Counted from the first letter of the stretch, positions 1-9,003 are shown. The stretch is DNA of 64,000 bases from JASGIT01 sp047601665 (GCA_047601665.1 JASGIT010000001.1:1674001-1738000), one strand, 5' to 3'. Numbers and translations are program-made. The notes: generated from the sequence alone by a model not told the origin.

Positions 1-1
1 G

Positions 2-877
<876 letters not shown>

Positions 878-914
878 GCCTTTCGGCCACCGCTGACAAA
901 CGCTCCCGCTCTGC

Positions 915-945
915 CCGCCCGGCAGGCCGGGGGCGTTTTCTTTTG
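915..945 (+). terminator. Rho-independent terminator after rpoC
   Basis: A GC-rich hairpin (CCCGG-CAGG-CCGGG, extended by outer CGC/GCG pairs) is followed by GTTTTCTTTT. It lies 40 bases after the rpoC stop and just before the ribosome-binding site of the next gene, so it probably ends the rpoBC transcript. Confidence 0.7.
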
Positions 946-953
946 GAGGAACC

Positions 954-1484
954 GTGCCAACTTCACCGATCTTCTGGGCCGCCTGCGCCCTGCTGCTGTT
1001 CTGGGCCGTGGGCGCGCACAACCGGCTGGTGCGCCTGCGCTCCGGCGTGGTGCAAGCCTTTGGCGGGCTGGACGCGCACGTGCAGCGCCTGCTCGCCATG
1101 CTGGCCGAATGCGACGCCGCCCATGCCGGCGACGAACACGTGGCCGACGCCCGCCGCGCCCTGCAGGCCGCAGCAGCGCAACTGGGCGCCTCGCTGGCCG
1201 TGGCGCGCGCCAAGCCCCTGAAGCCCGAGGCTACCGCCGCCCTGGCCACAGGGCGCGACGCGCTGGACGGCGCCTGGCAAGCCCTGATGCGTGCCCGCGA
1301 AGACGAGGCCGGCCCCGCGGCCGTCGCCCCGTGGAAGCAGCAGTGGGACGAGCACCAGGCCCACGCCCGCCTGGCCGTGCAGCAGTTCAACGCGGCGGCG
1401 GGGCAATACAACCAGGCCATCGCCCAGTTCCCGGCCGTGCTGCTGGCCTGGCTGTCCGGCTTCAAGCCGGCTCGCCTGCTATGA
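954..1484 (+). CDS. LemA-like membrane protein
   Basis: A 176-residue protein with one N-terminal membrane segment (about residues 5-20), then a helical domain. The pattern NRLVRLRSGVVQAFGGLDAH near the start and FNAAAGQYNQAIAQFP near the end follows the LemA family layout (N-R-L-x-x-L-R and Y-N-x-x-I-x-x-F-P). LemA proteins have no settled biochemical role. The start is a GTG at 954, supported by GGAGGA three bases upstream; no ATG fits as well. Its stop overlaps the rsmB start as ATGA, so the two are probably translationally coupled. The sequence is more divergent than typical LemA. Confidence 0.7.
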   Translation: MPTSPIFWAACALLLFWAVGAHNRLVRLRSGVVQAFGGLDAHVQRLLAMLAECDAAHAGDEHVADARRALQAAAAQLGASLAVARAKPLKPEATAALATGRDALDGAWQALMRAREDEAGPAAVAPWKQQWDEHQAHARLAVQQFNAAAGQYNQAIAQFPAVLLAWLSGFKPARLL

Positions 1485-2758
1485 ACGCACCCATTCCCCT
1501 TGCGCGCCAGTTGGCCGCCACCGCGCAGGCCCTGGCCGCCGTGCGCGCGGGCCAGTCCGGCACCACGGCCCTGGCCGCCGTGCCGCCCGCCCTGCGCCCC
1601 GGCGTGCAGGCGCTGCTGTTCCAGGCCCTGCGCAACCTGGGCCGCGCCGAGGCGCTGCGCCGCCAGCTGGCCCCGCGCAAGCCGCCGCCCGCCGTCGATG
1701 CGTTGCTGTGCACCGCGCTGGCCCTGGCCTGGAACCCGGCTCATGCCCCCTACGAGCCCTTCACCCTGGTCAACCAGGCCGTGGACGCCGCCAAGCGCGG
1801 CGCCGCCCGCCAGGCCAGCTTCGTCAACGCCTGCCTGCGCCGCTTCCTGCGCGAACGCGATGCGCTGGTCGCCGCCACCGACGCCGTGCCCGAAGCCCGC
1901 TGGAACCACCCCGCCTGGTGGATAGACCGCGTGCGCCAGGACCACCCCGAACACTGGCAGGCCATCCTGGACGCCAACAACACCCATCCGCCGCTGGTCT
2001 TGCGGGTTTATGAGGAAAAATGCCCTCTAGCCCAGTACCAGGAAGCGCTGGCAGCTATGAATTTGGAAGCTACCCGTGTCGGTGACAGAGGCCTGCTGCT
2101 GCGCCGCCCCGTCCCCGTGCAGTCGCTGCCGGGCTGGGCGGAAGGCTGGGTGTCAGTGCAGGACGCCGCCGCCCAGCAAGCCGCGCCGCTGCTGCTGGAC
2201 GGGCTGCAGGGCCAGCGCGTGCTCGACGCCTGCGCCGCGCCCGGCGGCAAAACCGCGCACCTGCTCGAACTCGACGGCACCCTCGACGTGACCGCGCTGG
2301 ACGTGGACCCCGCGCGCTGCGAACGCATCGAGGCCACCCTGCACCGTCTGGGCCTGCGGGCGAACGTGCTCGCCGCCGACGCGGGCCGCCCGCAGGACTG
2401 GTGGAACGGCCAGCCCTTCGACGCTATCCTGCTCGACGCGCCCTGCACCGCCTCCGGCATCGTCCGCCGCCACCCCGACGTGCGCTGGCTGCGCCGCCCG
2501 TCCGACATCGCCCAACTGGCCGCCATCCAGGCCCGCCTGCTCGACGCCCTCTGGCCCCTGCTGGCCCCCGGCGGACGCCTGTTGTACTGCACCTGCTCCG
2601 TCTTCCGCGCTGAGGGCGATGCCCAGGCGCAGGCGTTTGTTGCGCGCAACACCCGCGCGCGTTTGCTGCCCTCGCCAGGGCATTTGCTGCCAGGCCTCCC
2701 GGACAATCCAGGGCAAGACCATGACGGCTTCTTCTACGCCCTGTTCCAGAAAACCTGA
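1481..2758 (+). CDS. rsmB: 16S rRNA (cytosine(967)-C5)-methyltransferase RsmB
   Basis: A 425-residue enzyme that uses S-adenosylmethionine to methylate C967 of 16S rRNA. The N-terminal about 150 residues match the NusB-like RNA-binding fold. The methyltransferase domain has motif I DACAAPGGKTAHLLEL (about residue 250), motif IV DAPCTASG (about 320) and motif VI YCTCSV (about 371), which holds the catalytic cysteine of this family. The ATG overlaps the upstream stop, and the 3' end overlaps the DUF4390 gene by 38 bases. Residues about 176-198 are encoded by sequence resembling a chromosomal interspersed repeat (see that entry). Confidence 0.95.
   Translation: MNAPIPLARQLAATAQALAAVRAGQSGTTALAAVPPALRPGVQALLFQALRNLGRAEALRRQLAPRKPPPAVDALLCTALALAWNPAHAPYEPFTLVNQAVDAAKRGAARQASFVNACLRRFLRERDALVAATDAVPEARWNHPAWWIDRVRQDHPEHWQAILDANNTHPPLVLRVYEEKCPLAQYQEALAAMNLEATRVGDRGLLLRRPVPVQSLPGWAEGWVSVQDAAAQQAAPLLLDGLQGQRVLDACAAPGGKTAHLLELDGTLDVTALDVDPARCERIEATLHRLGLRANVLAADAGRPQDWWNGQPFDAILLDAPCTASGIVRRHPDVRWLRRPSDIAQLAAIQARLLDALWPLLAPGGRLLYCTCSVFRAEGDAQAQAFVARNTRARLLPSPGHLLPGLPDNPGQDHDGFFYALFQKT
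2009..2075 (+). repeat. Repeat-like, AT-richer segment inside rsmB
   Basis: This stretch is richer in A and T than its surroundings and contains GCGCTGGCAGCTATGAATTT (2045-2064). Nearly the same word occurs outside genes at 59361-59385, and AGCTATCAATTT recurs at 30679-30690. Such words recur in Comamonadaceae intergenic regions (general knowledge). Here the segment is read in frame within RsmB. Confidence 0.5.
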
Positions 2759-3332
2759 GCGCCGCGCCTTCCTGGCGCTGCTCGGGGCGCTGGCGCTGGC
2801 GCCGGCGCCCACACTCGCCCAGGTGCCGGGCGAAGTCGTGCCCATGCAGCTCGAACGCACGCCGGACGGCCTGCTGCTCAGCGCGGGCCTGCGCCTCGAC
2901 CTGCCCGAGCTGGTGGAAGACGCGCTGCGCAAGGGCATCCCCATGTACTTCGTGGCCGAGGCCGAGGTGCTGCGCGAGCGCTGGTACTGGTCCGACAAGA
3001 CCGTGGCCCAGGCGCAGCGCTACCTGCGGCTGGCGTTCCAGCCGCTCACGCGCCGCTGGCGGCTGAACGCCGCGTCCACGCCGTTCAGCAACGCGGGCCT
3101 GGGCATGGCGCTGGGCCAGAGCTTCGACGACTACGACGAAGCCATCGCCACGCTGGAGCGCCTGTCGCGCTGGAAGATCGCCGAAGCCGCCGACATCGCC
3201 GCCGACACCCGCTATACCGTGGAACTGCGTTTCCGCCTCGACCTGTCGCAGCTGCCGCGCCCGTTCCAGATCAGCGCGGCGGGGCAGGGCCTGCTGGTCT
3301 CGCGCAGCCAAGTCCTGCCGCCCGCGCCATGA
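2721..3332 (+). CDS. DUF4390 family secreted protein
   Basis: A 203-residue protein with a signal-type N-terminus (basic PERR, then about 17 hydrophobic residues ending in PTLAQ) and a DUF4390 body marked by FVAEAEVLRERWYWSDK and RYLRLAFQPLTRRW. The family's function is unknown; it is typically found between rsmB and an NtrY-type kinase in betaproteobacteria, as here. The start at 2721 is preferred over a further-upstream in-frame start because it places the signal peptide at the N-terminus. The stop overlaps the kinase start as ATGA. Confidence 0.85.
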   Translation: MTASSTPCSRKPERRAFLALLGALALAPAPTLAQVPGEVVPMQLERTPDGLLLSAGLRLDLPELVEDALRKGIPMYFVAEAEVLRERWYWSDKTVAQAQRYLRLAFQPLTRRWRLNAASTPFSNAGLGMALGQSFDDYDEAIATLERLSRWKIAEAADIAADTRYTVELRFRLDLSQLPRPFQISAAGQGLLVSRSQVLPPAP

Positions 3333-5638
3333 CCCCGCCCGAGTCCAAGCCGTCGCGCACCCTGCGCAGCGCCACCCGCATCTCGCGCACCGTGCGCTGG
3401 GCGCTGGGCGTGGGGGTGGCCGCCATGTGCGCCATCGGCGTGGTGCTGCTGCTGCTGCTCACCCTCGCCACCAACAACCGTGCGCTGTACGAGCGCAACT
3501 ACGCCTGGCTGTTCGGCGTCAACGTGGCCGTGGCCGCGCTGCTGCTCATCGTGCTGGCCTGGGTGGCGGCGCGGCTGGCGCTGCGCCTCAAGCGCGGGCG
3601 CTTCGGCAGCCGGCTGCTGCTCAAGCTCGCGGGCATCTTCGGGCTGGTGGGGCTGGTGCCGGGGCTGCTGATCTACTTCGTGTCGTACCAGTTCGTCTCG
3701 CGCTCCATCGAAAGCTGGTTCGACGTCAAGGTCGAAGGCGCGCTCACGGCCGGCGTGAGCCTCGCGCGCTCCACGCTCGACACCATCGCCACCGACATGG
3801 CCGAGCGCACCCGCATCGCCAGCACCCAGCTGGGCCCCATGTCCGACGCGGCGGCGGGCCTGGTGCTCGAACGCATCCGCGACCAACTGGGCGCCACCGA
3901 CGTGGTGCTCTGGACGGCGTCGGGCCAGGCCGTCGGCAGCGTGGGACAGTCGCGCTTCGACCTCAACCCCGAGCGGCCCGGAATGCAGCAATTGCGCGCC
4001 GTCCGCCAGCAGCGTGCCACCTTCCAGATCGAAGGGCTGGACGACGTGGCCGACTCCGCCGTCGCCGTGAAGAACGCGCGCGTCAAGACCCTGGTGCTGG
4101 TCAACAACACCGCCGTCGATCTGCTGCAGGAGCAGCGCTTCCTGCAAGCCACCATCCCCCTGCCCGGCACCCTGGTGACCAACGCCCTGGCCGTGCAGGA
4201 GGCCAACCGCGAATACCAGGAACGCGCCCTGGCGCGCGGCGGCCTCACGCGCATGTACATCGGCACCCTCACGCTGAGCCTGTTCCTGGCCGTGTTCGGC
4301 GCGGTGCTGCTGGCCGTGCTGCTGGGCAACCAGCTCGCCCGCCCGCTGCTGGTGCTGGCCGAAGGCGTGAGCGAAGTCGCCCGCGGCAATCTCTCGCCCA
4401 AGGCCGTGCTGCAAGGCAAGGACGAACTCGGCGGCCTGACCCGCTCCTTCGCCGTCATGACCCAGCAGCTCGCCGACGCCCGCGCCACCGTCGAGCGCAG
4501 CATCGGCGACGTGGACGCCGCCCGCGCCAACCTGCAGACCATCCTCGACAACCTCACCGCCGGCGTCATCGTGCTCGACACCGCCGGCACCATCCAATCC
4601 GCCAACCCCGGCGCCACGCGCATCCTGCGCGCCCCCATGGCCGCGTGCGAAGGCCGCCCCCTGGCCGAAGTGCCCGGCCTGGAACACTTCGGCCAATTCG
4701 TGCAAGAGCAGTTCGACGCCTTCCTCGGCGACCAGGGCGTGCTGCACGGCCTGGACCACTGGCAGCACGCCTTCGTGCTGCACACCCACGGCGAAGCCGC
4801 CGCGGCGGGCGATAAACCCCAGCAAGGCACCAGCCTCGTCGTGCGCGGCGCCGAACTGCCCGACCACTCGCGCCTGCTGGTCATCGACGACATCACCGAA
4901 ATCGTCTCCGCCCAGCGCTCGCAGGCCTGGGGCGAAGTCGCGCGCCGCATGGCGCACGAAATCAAGAACCCGCTCACACCCATCCAGCTCTCGGCCGAGC
5001 GGCTGGAGATGAAGCTCACCGGCAAGCTGACCGCGCCCGAACAGGCCGTGCTCGCCAAATCCGTCAAAACCATCGTCGAACAGGTGGACGCCCTCAAACG
5101 CCTGGTCAACGAATTCCGCGACTACGCCCGCCTGCCCTCCGCCGACCTCAAGCCGCTGGACCTGAACGCCCTCATCACCGACGTGCTGCACCTCTACGGC
5201 GCGGAAAACGCCGCCATCCCCGTCACCCCCGAACTCGACCCGCGCTGCCCCCTCATCGCGGGCGACGCGCAGCAGCTGCGCCAGGTCATTCACAACTTAT
5301 TGCAAAACGCGCAGGACGCCACCGAACAAGCTGTGCAACAGTCAGGAGCCGCCGCTGCCGCCCCCGTGAGCATCAGCACCCGCCTGAGCGAATCGGGCCG
5401 CGTGCGCCTCACCGTCAGCGACCACGGCTGCGGCTTTCCGCCCCACATCCTGCAACGTGCCTTCGAGCCCTACGTGACCACCAAAAGCAAAGGCACCGGC
5501 CTCGGCCTCGCCGTCGTCAAGAAAATCGCGGACGAGCACGGCGCGCGCATCGACCTGGCCAACCGCACCGAAGACGGCGTGGTGCAAGGCGCGCAAGTCT
5601 CGCTATCATTCGCCCCACAGCGCACGGTGGCGCTTTAA
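3329..5638 (+). CDS. NtrY-like membrane sensor histidine kinase
   Basis: A 769-residue sensor kinase. Four likely membrane segments lie near residues 20-48, 58-85, 103-126 and 307-335, with a periplasmic region between the last two. A HAMP linker (about 335-385), a PAS-like domain (about 400-510), the H-box HEIKNPLTPIQLSAERL with phosphoacceptor His543, and an ATP-binding domain ending in TKSKGTGLGLAVVKK follow. This order is that of NtrY/NtrX systems, which in other bacteria respond to nitrogen or redox signals; the signal here is unknown. It overlaps the upstream stop and is followed 16 bases later by its response regulator. Confidence 0.92.
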   Translation: MTPPESKPSRTLRSATRISRTVRWALGVGVAAMCAIGVVLLLLLTLATNNRALYERNYAWLFGVNVAVAALLLIVLAWVAARLALRLKRGRFGSRLLLKLAGIFGLVGLVPGLLIYFVSYQFVSRSIESWFDVKVEGALTAGVSLARSTLDTIATDMAERTRIASTQLGPMSDAAAGLVLERIRDQLGATDVVLWTASGQAVGSVGQSRFDLNPERPGMQQLRAVRQQRATFQIEGLDDVADSAVAVKNARVKTLVLVNNTAVDLLQEQRFLQATIPLPGTLVTNALAVQEANREYQERALARGGLTRMYIGTLTLSLFLAVFGAVLLAVLLGNQLARPLLVLAEGVSEVARGNLSPKAVLQGKDELGGLTRSFAVMTQQLADARATVERSIGDVDAARANLQTILDNLTAGVIVLDTAGTIQSANPGATRILRAPMAACEGRPLAEVPGLEHFGQFVQEQFDAFLGDQGVLHGLDHWQHAFVLHTHGEAAAAGDKPQQGTSLVVRGAELPDHSRLLVIDDITEIVSAQRSQAWGEVARRMAHEIKNPLTPIQLSAERLEMKLTGKLTAPEQAVLAKSVKTIVEQVDALKRLVNEFRDYARLPSADLKPLDLNALITDVLHLYGAENAAIPVTPELDPRCPLIAGDAQQLRQVIHNLLQNAQDATEQAVQQSGAAAAAPVSISTRLSESGRVRLTVSDHGCGFPPHILQRAFEPYVTTKSKGTGLGLAVVKKIADEHGARIDLANRTEDGVVQGAQVSLSFAPQRTVAL

Positions 5639-5654
5639 CAACATATTTCTGCAC

Positions 5655-6326
5655 ATGGCAAACATACTGGTGGTTGACGACGAACTGGGGATCCGCGATC
5701 TCCTGTCCGAAATCCTCAACGACGAAGGCCATACCGTCGACCTTGCCGAGAACGCCACCCAGGCCCGCGCCGCCCGCGTCGCCCAGGGCTACGACCTCGT
5801 GCTGCTCGACATCTGGATGCCCGACACCGACGGCGTCACGCTGCTGAAGGAATGGGCCGCCACCGGCCAGCTCACCATGCCCGTCATCATGATGAGCGGC
5901 CATGCCACCATCGACACCGCCGTGGAATCCACCCGCATCGGCGCGTTCTCCTTCCTCGAAAAGCCCATCACCCTGCAAAAACTGCTCAAGGCCGTGGAGC
6001 AGGGCCTGGCCCGCAACACCCCCAGCCTTGCGCCTGCTGTGGCCAAGTCCAGCGTCTCCGCCGCCGACGCCGCCAGCGCCGGCTCCCTCATGCCCCAGAT
6101 GGCCCAGCCTGCCGACCAGGGCCCTCACCCGCACCAGGGCTTCGACCTCGACCGCCCCCTGCGCGAAGCGCGCGACGGCTTCGAAAAGGCGTACTTCGAA
6201 TTCCACCTCGCCCGCGAGGGCGGCTCCATGACCCGCGTGGCCGAAAAAACCGGCCTGGAACGCACCCACCTCTACCGCAAGCTGCGCCAGCTGGGCGTGG
6301 ACCTGGGCCGCGGCAAGCGGGGGTGA
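5655..6326 (+). CDS. NtrX-like response regulator lacking the AAA+ domain
   Basis: A 223-residue regulator: receiver domain (residues 1-118) with acidic pocket Asp8/Asp9, phosphoacceptor Asp52, Ser81 and Lys103, then a Pro/Ala-rich linker, then a Fis-type helix-turn-helix at the C-terminus (MTRVAEKTGLERTHLYRKLR). Full-length NtrX is about 450 residues because it carries a sigma54-interacting AAA+ domain between these parts; that domain is absent. It therefore cannot act as a normal sigma54 activator and probably acts as a direct repressor or activator. It is the presumed partner of the kinase just upstream. Confidence 0.9.
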   Translation: MANILVVDDELGIRDLLSEILNDEGHTVDLAENATQARAARVAQGYDLVLLDIWMPDTDGVTLLKEWAATGQLTMPVIMMSGHATIDTAVESTRIGAFSFLEKPITLQKLLKAVEQGLARNTPSLAPAVAKSSVSAADAASAGSLMPQMAQPADQGPHPHQGFDLDRPLREARDGFEKAYFEFHLAREGGSMTRVAEKTGLERTHLYRKLRQLGVDLGRGKRG

Positions 6327-6335
6327 GGTTCCACT

Positions 6336-6366
6336 TTCGGAGCAGCGCTTTTTTCAGGTTATAATT
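6336..6366 (+). promoter_or_regulatory. Probable promoter of tRNA-Phe
   Basis: TATAAT at about 6360-6365 lies 10 bases before the tRNA, with a weak -35 (TTCGGA, about 18 bases further up). The position fits the tRNA gene. Confidence 0.5.
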
Positions 6367-6374
6367 TCAGTCTT

Positions 6375-6450
6375 GGCCCGGTAGCTCAGTTGGTAGAGCA
6401 GCGGATTGAAAATCCGCGTGTCGATGGTTCGATTCCGTCCCAGGCCACCA
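6375..6450 (+). tRNA. tRNA-Phe (GAA)
   Basis: A 76-nt cloverleaf with encoded CCA, D-arm GCTCAGTTGGTAGAGC, anticodon loop TTGAAAA (anticodon GAA) and T-loop TTCGATT. The acceptor stem pairs GGCCCGG with CCAGGCC, leaving a C5-A68 mismatch. The 3' end is also the left attachment site of the ICE, so the final bases were probably supplied by the element, which would explain the mismatch. Confidence 0.96.
6431..6450. other. attL core repeat
   Basis: GATTCCGTCCCAGGCCACCA, the T-arm and acceptor 3' part of tRNA-Phe. The same sequence lacking one G occurs at 54020-54038. Confidence 0.8.
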
Positions 6451-6458
6451 CTCATCTA

Positions 6459-6489
6459 CGCCTAGTCCCTCCCGACTAGGCGTTTTTGT
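6459..6489 (+). terminator. Terminator just inside the left end of the ICE
   Basis: A 9-bp perfect stem (CGCCTAGTC / GACTAGGCG, loop CCTCCC) is followed by TTTTTGTTT. It would stop tRNA transcription before it enters the ICE and replaces the native terminator now found beyond attR. Confidence 0.85.
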
Positions 6490-6561
6490 TTGTGGATCAA
6501 GGACTTAGCTCCGAAATCTCGCTCACAACGTCCCAGACGGTTCCGTTACATCCCGGATTTG

Positions 6562-6625
6562 CCCGTACCCCAATCCGTACCCTAGAGTGATTTCATCGAA
6601 ATCGACCTTTGGGGGTACGGGTGTC
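6562..6625. promoter_or_regulatory. Candidate integrase arm-binding sites, left end
   Basis: CCCGTACCCC and CCGTACCC lie in tandem at 6562-6585, and an inverted copy (GGGGGTACGGGTG) lies directly before the integrase start. A tandem copy with 21 of 24 identical bases lies at 53945-53968, near attR. Paired sites of this kind at both ends are typical of tyrosine-integrase arm sites (inference). They may also let the integrase repress its own gene. Confidence 0.55.
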
Positions 6626-7933
6626 ATGGGACAACTGACCGAGACGCAGATCAAGGCCATCAAGCCGGGGCCTAAAGAAGTCTTCTTCAACGATGGCGAC
6701 AACCTGTTCCTGCGCGTGCGCAGCACCGGCAAAGCCTGGGTCTACCGCTACGAGAAGGCCGGCAAGACCATCAAGCTGGGGCTGGGGCCGTACCCGGCGG
6801 TGACGCTGGCACAGGCGCGCGCCAAAGCCTACGAGGCCAACAGCCAGCGTGCCAACGGGCTCGACCCCAAAGAGGCCCGCCGGGACCAGGCCGAACAGTC
6901 GCGCGTTGCCCAGCTCAACACCTTCGAGCGCCTGGCGCGTGCCTGGCACGCCAGCGCGAAAAAGGACAGGGAGTGGTCCGAGGGCTATGCCGAGAAAGTT
7001 ATCCGGCATCTGGAGATTCATGTCTTCCCGTGGGTCGGTGATCGGCCCATCGAGACCATCCCGCCGACCGAGATCGTTCGCTGTCTGCACCGGATCAAGG
7101 ATCGAGGCAATCTGGAGACGGCGCAGCGCGTGCGCGAGGCCGTGCAGCACGTGTACCAGTACGCCGTCGATATCGGCGCCCTGGAGCCGGCCAAGAACTT
7201 CGTCAACAAGAACACCGGCGGCCTGCCGCCGCCACGCAGCCGCCACTTCGCGGCCATCACCGAGCCCGAGAAGCTGGGGCAGTTGATGCGCGACATTCAG
7301 GCGTACAAAGGCGCGTTCATTACGCGCTGCGCCTTGCGGCTCGCGCCGATGATGTTCCAGCGGCCCGGCCAGATCCGATTCGCGGATTGGGAGGACATCA
7401 GCCTCGATATCAAGCTGTGGCGCTGCCCGCCCGAGAAGATGAAGATGCGCGAATGGCAGAAGCGGGACAGCCGCACGCCTGCGCACTTCGTGCCGCTGCC
7501 TCGGCAGGCGATGGAAATCCTGCGGGAGTTGTACCCGCTGACCGGCCCCACCGGGCCGGTGTTCCGCAGCATGTCGCGCCGTTCGGAGAAGAACCGCTAC
7601 ATGAGCGACAACACCGTCAATGCGGCGTTGCGCGCGATGGGCTACGACACCCAGGAGGACATCACCGGCCACGGCTTCCGGGCGACGGCGCGAACCATGA
7701 TCCGGGAGTACCTGGGCTGGGACCCGGACGTGATCGAGCGCCACCTGGCGCACGTATCCGATGAGGAACTGGGCGGCAGCTACGACCGCGCCACGTTCCT
7801 GGCGCAGCGCCGGGAAATGGTGCAGCAGTGGGCGGACTTCCTCGACGACTTGCAGGCGGGGAAGATGCCGGCGCAGGCTGAGAACGTCTTGAAGTTCGTG
7901 CGCCCGCCAGCCCCGAAGGCTCGGCGGGCGTGA
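6626..7933 (+). CDS. int: P4-type tyrosine site-specific integrase
   Basis: A 435-residue recombinase that would integrate and excise the ICE at tRNA-Phe. It has the N-terminal arm-binding DUF4102 domain (LTETQIKAIKPGPKEVFF, residues 4-21), a central SAM-like core-binding domain (about 95-190) and a catalytic domain. Visible active-site residues are Arg246 (QRPGQ), His349 and Arg352 (HGFR), His376 (HLAH) and Tyr386 (GGSYDRA). The ATG at 6626 was chosen because it begins the conserved domain; an in-frame ATG at 6587 would overlap the putative arm sites. Confidence 0.93.
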   Translation: MGQLTETQIKAIKPGPKEVFFNDGDNLFLRVRSTGKAWVYRYEKAGKTIKLGLGPYPAVTLAQARAKAYEANSQRANGLDPKEARRDQAEQSRVAQLNTFERLARAWHASAKKDREWSEGYAEKVIRHLEIHVFPWVGDRPIETIPPTEIVRCLHRIKDRGNLETAQRVREAVQHVYQYAVDIGALEPAKNFVNKNTGGLPPPRSRHFAAITEPEKLGQLMRDIQAYKGAFITRCALRLAPMMFQRPGQIRFADWEDISLDIKLWRCPPEKMKMREWQKRDSRTPAHFVPLPRQAMEILRELYPLTGPTGPVFRSMSRRSEKNRYMSDNTVNAALRAMGYDTQEDITGHGFRATARTMIREYLGWDPDVIERHLAHVSDEELGGSYDRATFLAQRREMVQQWADFLDDLQAGKMPAQAENVLKFVRPPAPKARRA

Positions 7934-7992
7934 GCCTGGCACGGCTGCATCGTGCTTCAGCCTTTCTCGCAAGCCGCTGCACGCCTATCCTA

Positions 7993-8007
7993 GAAATGGT
8001 ATATTTC
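7993..8007 (+). promoter_or_regulatory. Candidate operator/-10 of the HigBA-like operon
   Basis: GAAAT-N5-ATTTC is a perfect inverted repeat overlapping a TATATT element, directly before the toxin ATG. Autoregulatory operators of toxin-antitoxin operons often sit here. Confidence 0.4.
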
Positions 8008-8008
8008 C

Positions 8009-8389
8009 ATGAGCAACACCAATGAACGGCCGCTGCTGTGGATCGGCAGCAGCAAGAAGGATCTGCTCGATTTGCCGGGGCCTGTTCGCCGCTTCTTCGG
8101 TCATGCGCTGGACTTTGCCCAGCGCGGCGAACAGCACCTGGCGGCCAAGGTGCTCAAGGGCTTTGGTGGTGCGGGGGTGCTGGAGGTCGTCGAGGACGAT
8201 GCGGACGGCACGTATCGCGCGGTCTATACCGTGCGCTTTCGGGAGGCGGTGTTCGTGCTGCACGTCTTCCAGAAAAAGAGCAAGCGGGGGATCGCCACGC
8301 CGCAGGCGGACATGGAAGTCATTCGGCAGCGGTTGAAGGTGGCTGCGGTCGTCGCGCAGGAGTTGAGAGATGAAGAAGCGAATGATTGA
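8009..8389 (+). CDS. RelE/HigB-type toxin (phage-derived Gp49-like)
   Basis: A 126-residue basic protein. PVRRFFGHALDFAQRG, YRAVYTVRF and EAVFVLHVFQKKSKRGIATP follow the RelE/HigB superfamily core, in which the FxKKSxxGxxTP segment is typical of the Gp49-like branch. Such toxins are ribosome-dependent mRNA endonucleases. The gene comes before its antitoxin and overlaps it by 20 bases, the usual HigBA order. On an ICE it probably serves maintenance. Confidence 0.88.
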   Translation: MSNTNERPLLWIGSSKKDLLDLPGPVRRFFGHALDFAQRGEQHLAAKVLKGFGGAGVLEVVEDDADGTYRAVYTVRFREAVFVLHVFQKKSKRGIATPQADMEVIRQRLKVAAVVAQELRDEEAND

Positions 8390-8705
8390 AGGCGTCGAGG
8401 TCGAAGTCAGCTCCGGCAACGTGTTCGCTGACCTGGGCCTGCCCGATGCCGACAAGCTCAAGATCAAGTCCGGGCTGACGGCCGAGATTGCCAAGGCCAT
8501 CCGCGTGCGCGGGCTGACGCAGGCGGAGGCGGCCAAGCGCATGGGCCTCACGCAGCCCAAGGTGTCAGCGCTGCTGCATGGCGAGTTCTCGAACTTCTCC
8601 GAGCGCAAGCTGATGGACTGCCTGAATCGGCTGGGCTATGACATCGAAATCAAGGTCCATCCTTCCGACCAGCTTGTGGGCCACCTGATGCTCACCCATG
8701 CCTGA
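8370..8705 (+). CDS. XRE-family antitoxin (HigA-like)
   Basis: A 111-residue protein with a Cro/C1-type helix-turn-helix at about residues 44-75 (RVRGLTQAEAAKRMGLTQPK). It overlaps the toxin gene upstream, so toxin and antitoxin are co-translated. It should bind the toxin and repress the operon. Its last 14 bases overlap the 3' end of the convergent AlpA-like gene. Confidence 0.88.
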   Translation: MKKRMIEGVEVEVSSGNVFADLGLPDADKLKIKSGLTAEIAKAIRVRGLTQAEAAKRMGLTQPKVSALLHGEFSNFSERKLMDCLNRLGYDIEIKVHPSDQLVGHLMLTHA

Positions 8706-9003
8706 GCTGTGATTCGGCAGGGGCGGCGATATGCCGGACGCGGGCGCCGGACGACGTATGCCTCACCTTGGCCGTGGTCAGCGGGCGAAAGCCCGAAGGG
8801 TCGCCGATCCATGCTTGCAGAGCTTCGCGGCGCCAGCCTGTCGCACGGCCGCCGAGCGATACCTGCGGCGGGAATTCGCCGGCGGCGATGCGCCGGTAGA
8901 TGCTCGATCGGCTCAGCGCCGTGATGCGGATCACGTCGGCCAGGCGGTAGAACGCAGGCTCGGCTTCGGACGACGAAGCGGCGGTGTCTCGCGTATGCGG
9001 CAT
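8692..9003 (-). CDS. AlpA-family excisionase/regulator
   Basis: A 103-residue protein with a winged helix-turn-helix (YRLADVIRITALSRSSIYRR, residues 19-38, then WRREALQAWI), the layout of AlpA/Xis-type DNA-binding proteins. In P4-like elements AlpA controls integrase expression or excision. The start at 9003 has AGGAAGG upstream; an in-frame start 33 bases earlier is less well supported. Confidence 0.8.
   Translation of the reverse strand: MPHTRDTAASSSEAEPAFYRLADVIRITALSRSSIYRRIAAGEFPPQVSLGGRATGWRREALQAWIGDPSGFRPLTTAKVRHTSSGARVRHIAAPAESQLRHG

Noticed and set aside
2619..2720. Upstream extension of the DUF4390 gene
   Set aside because: It would place about 34 basic residues before the signal peptide and lies wholly within rsmB; the ATG at 2721 fits better.
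3212..5293. A 693-codon frame on the minus strand
   Set aside because: Exact antisense of the NtrY-like kinase with low-complexity His/Gly/Gln composition; a product of high GC.
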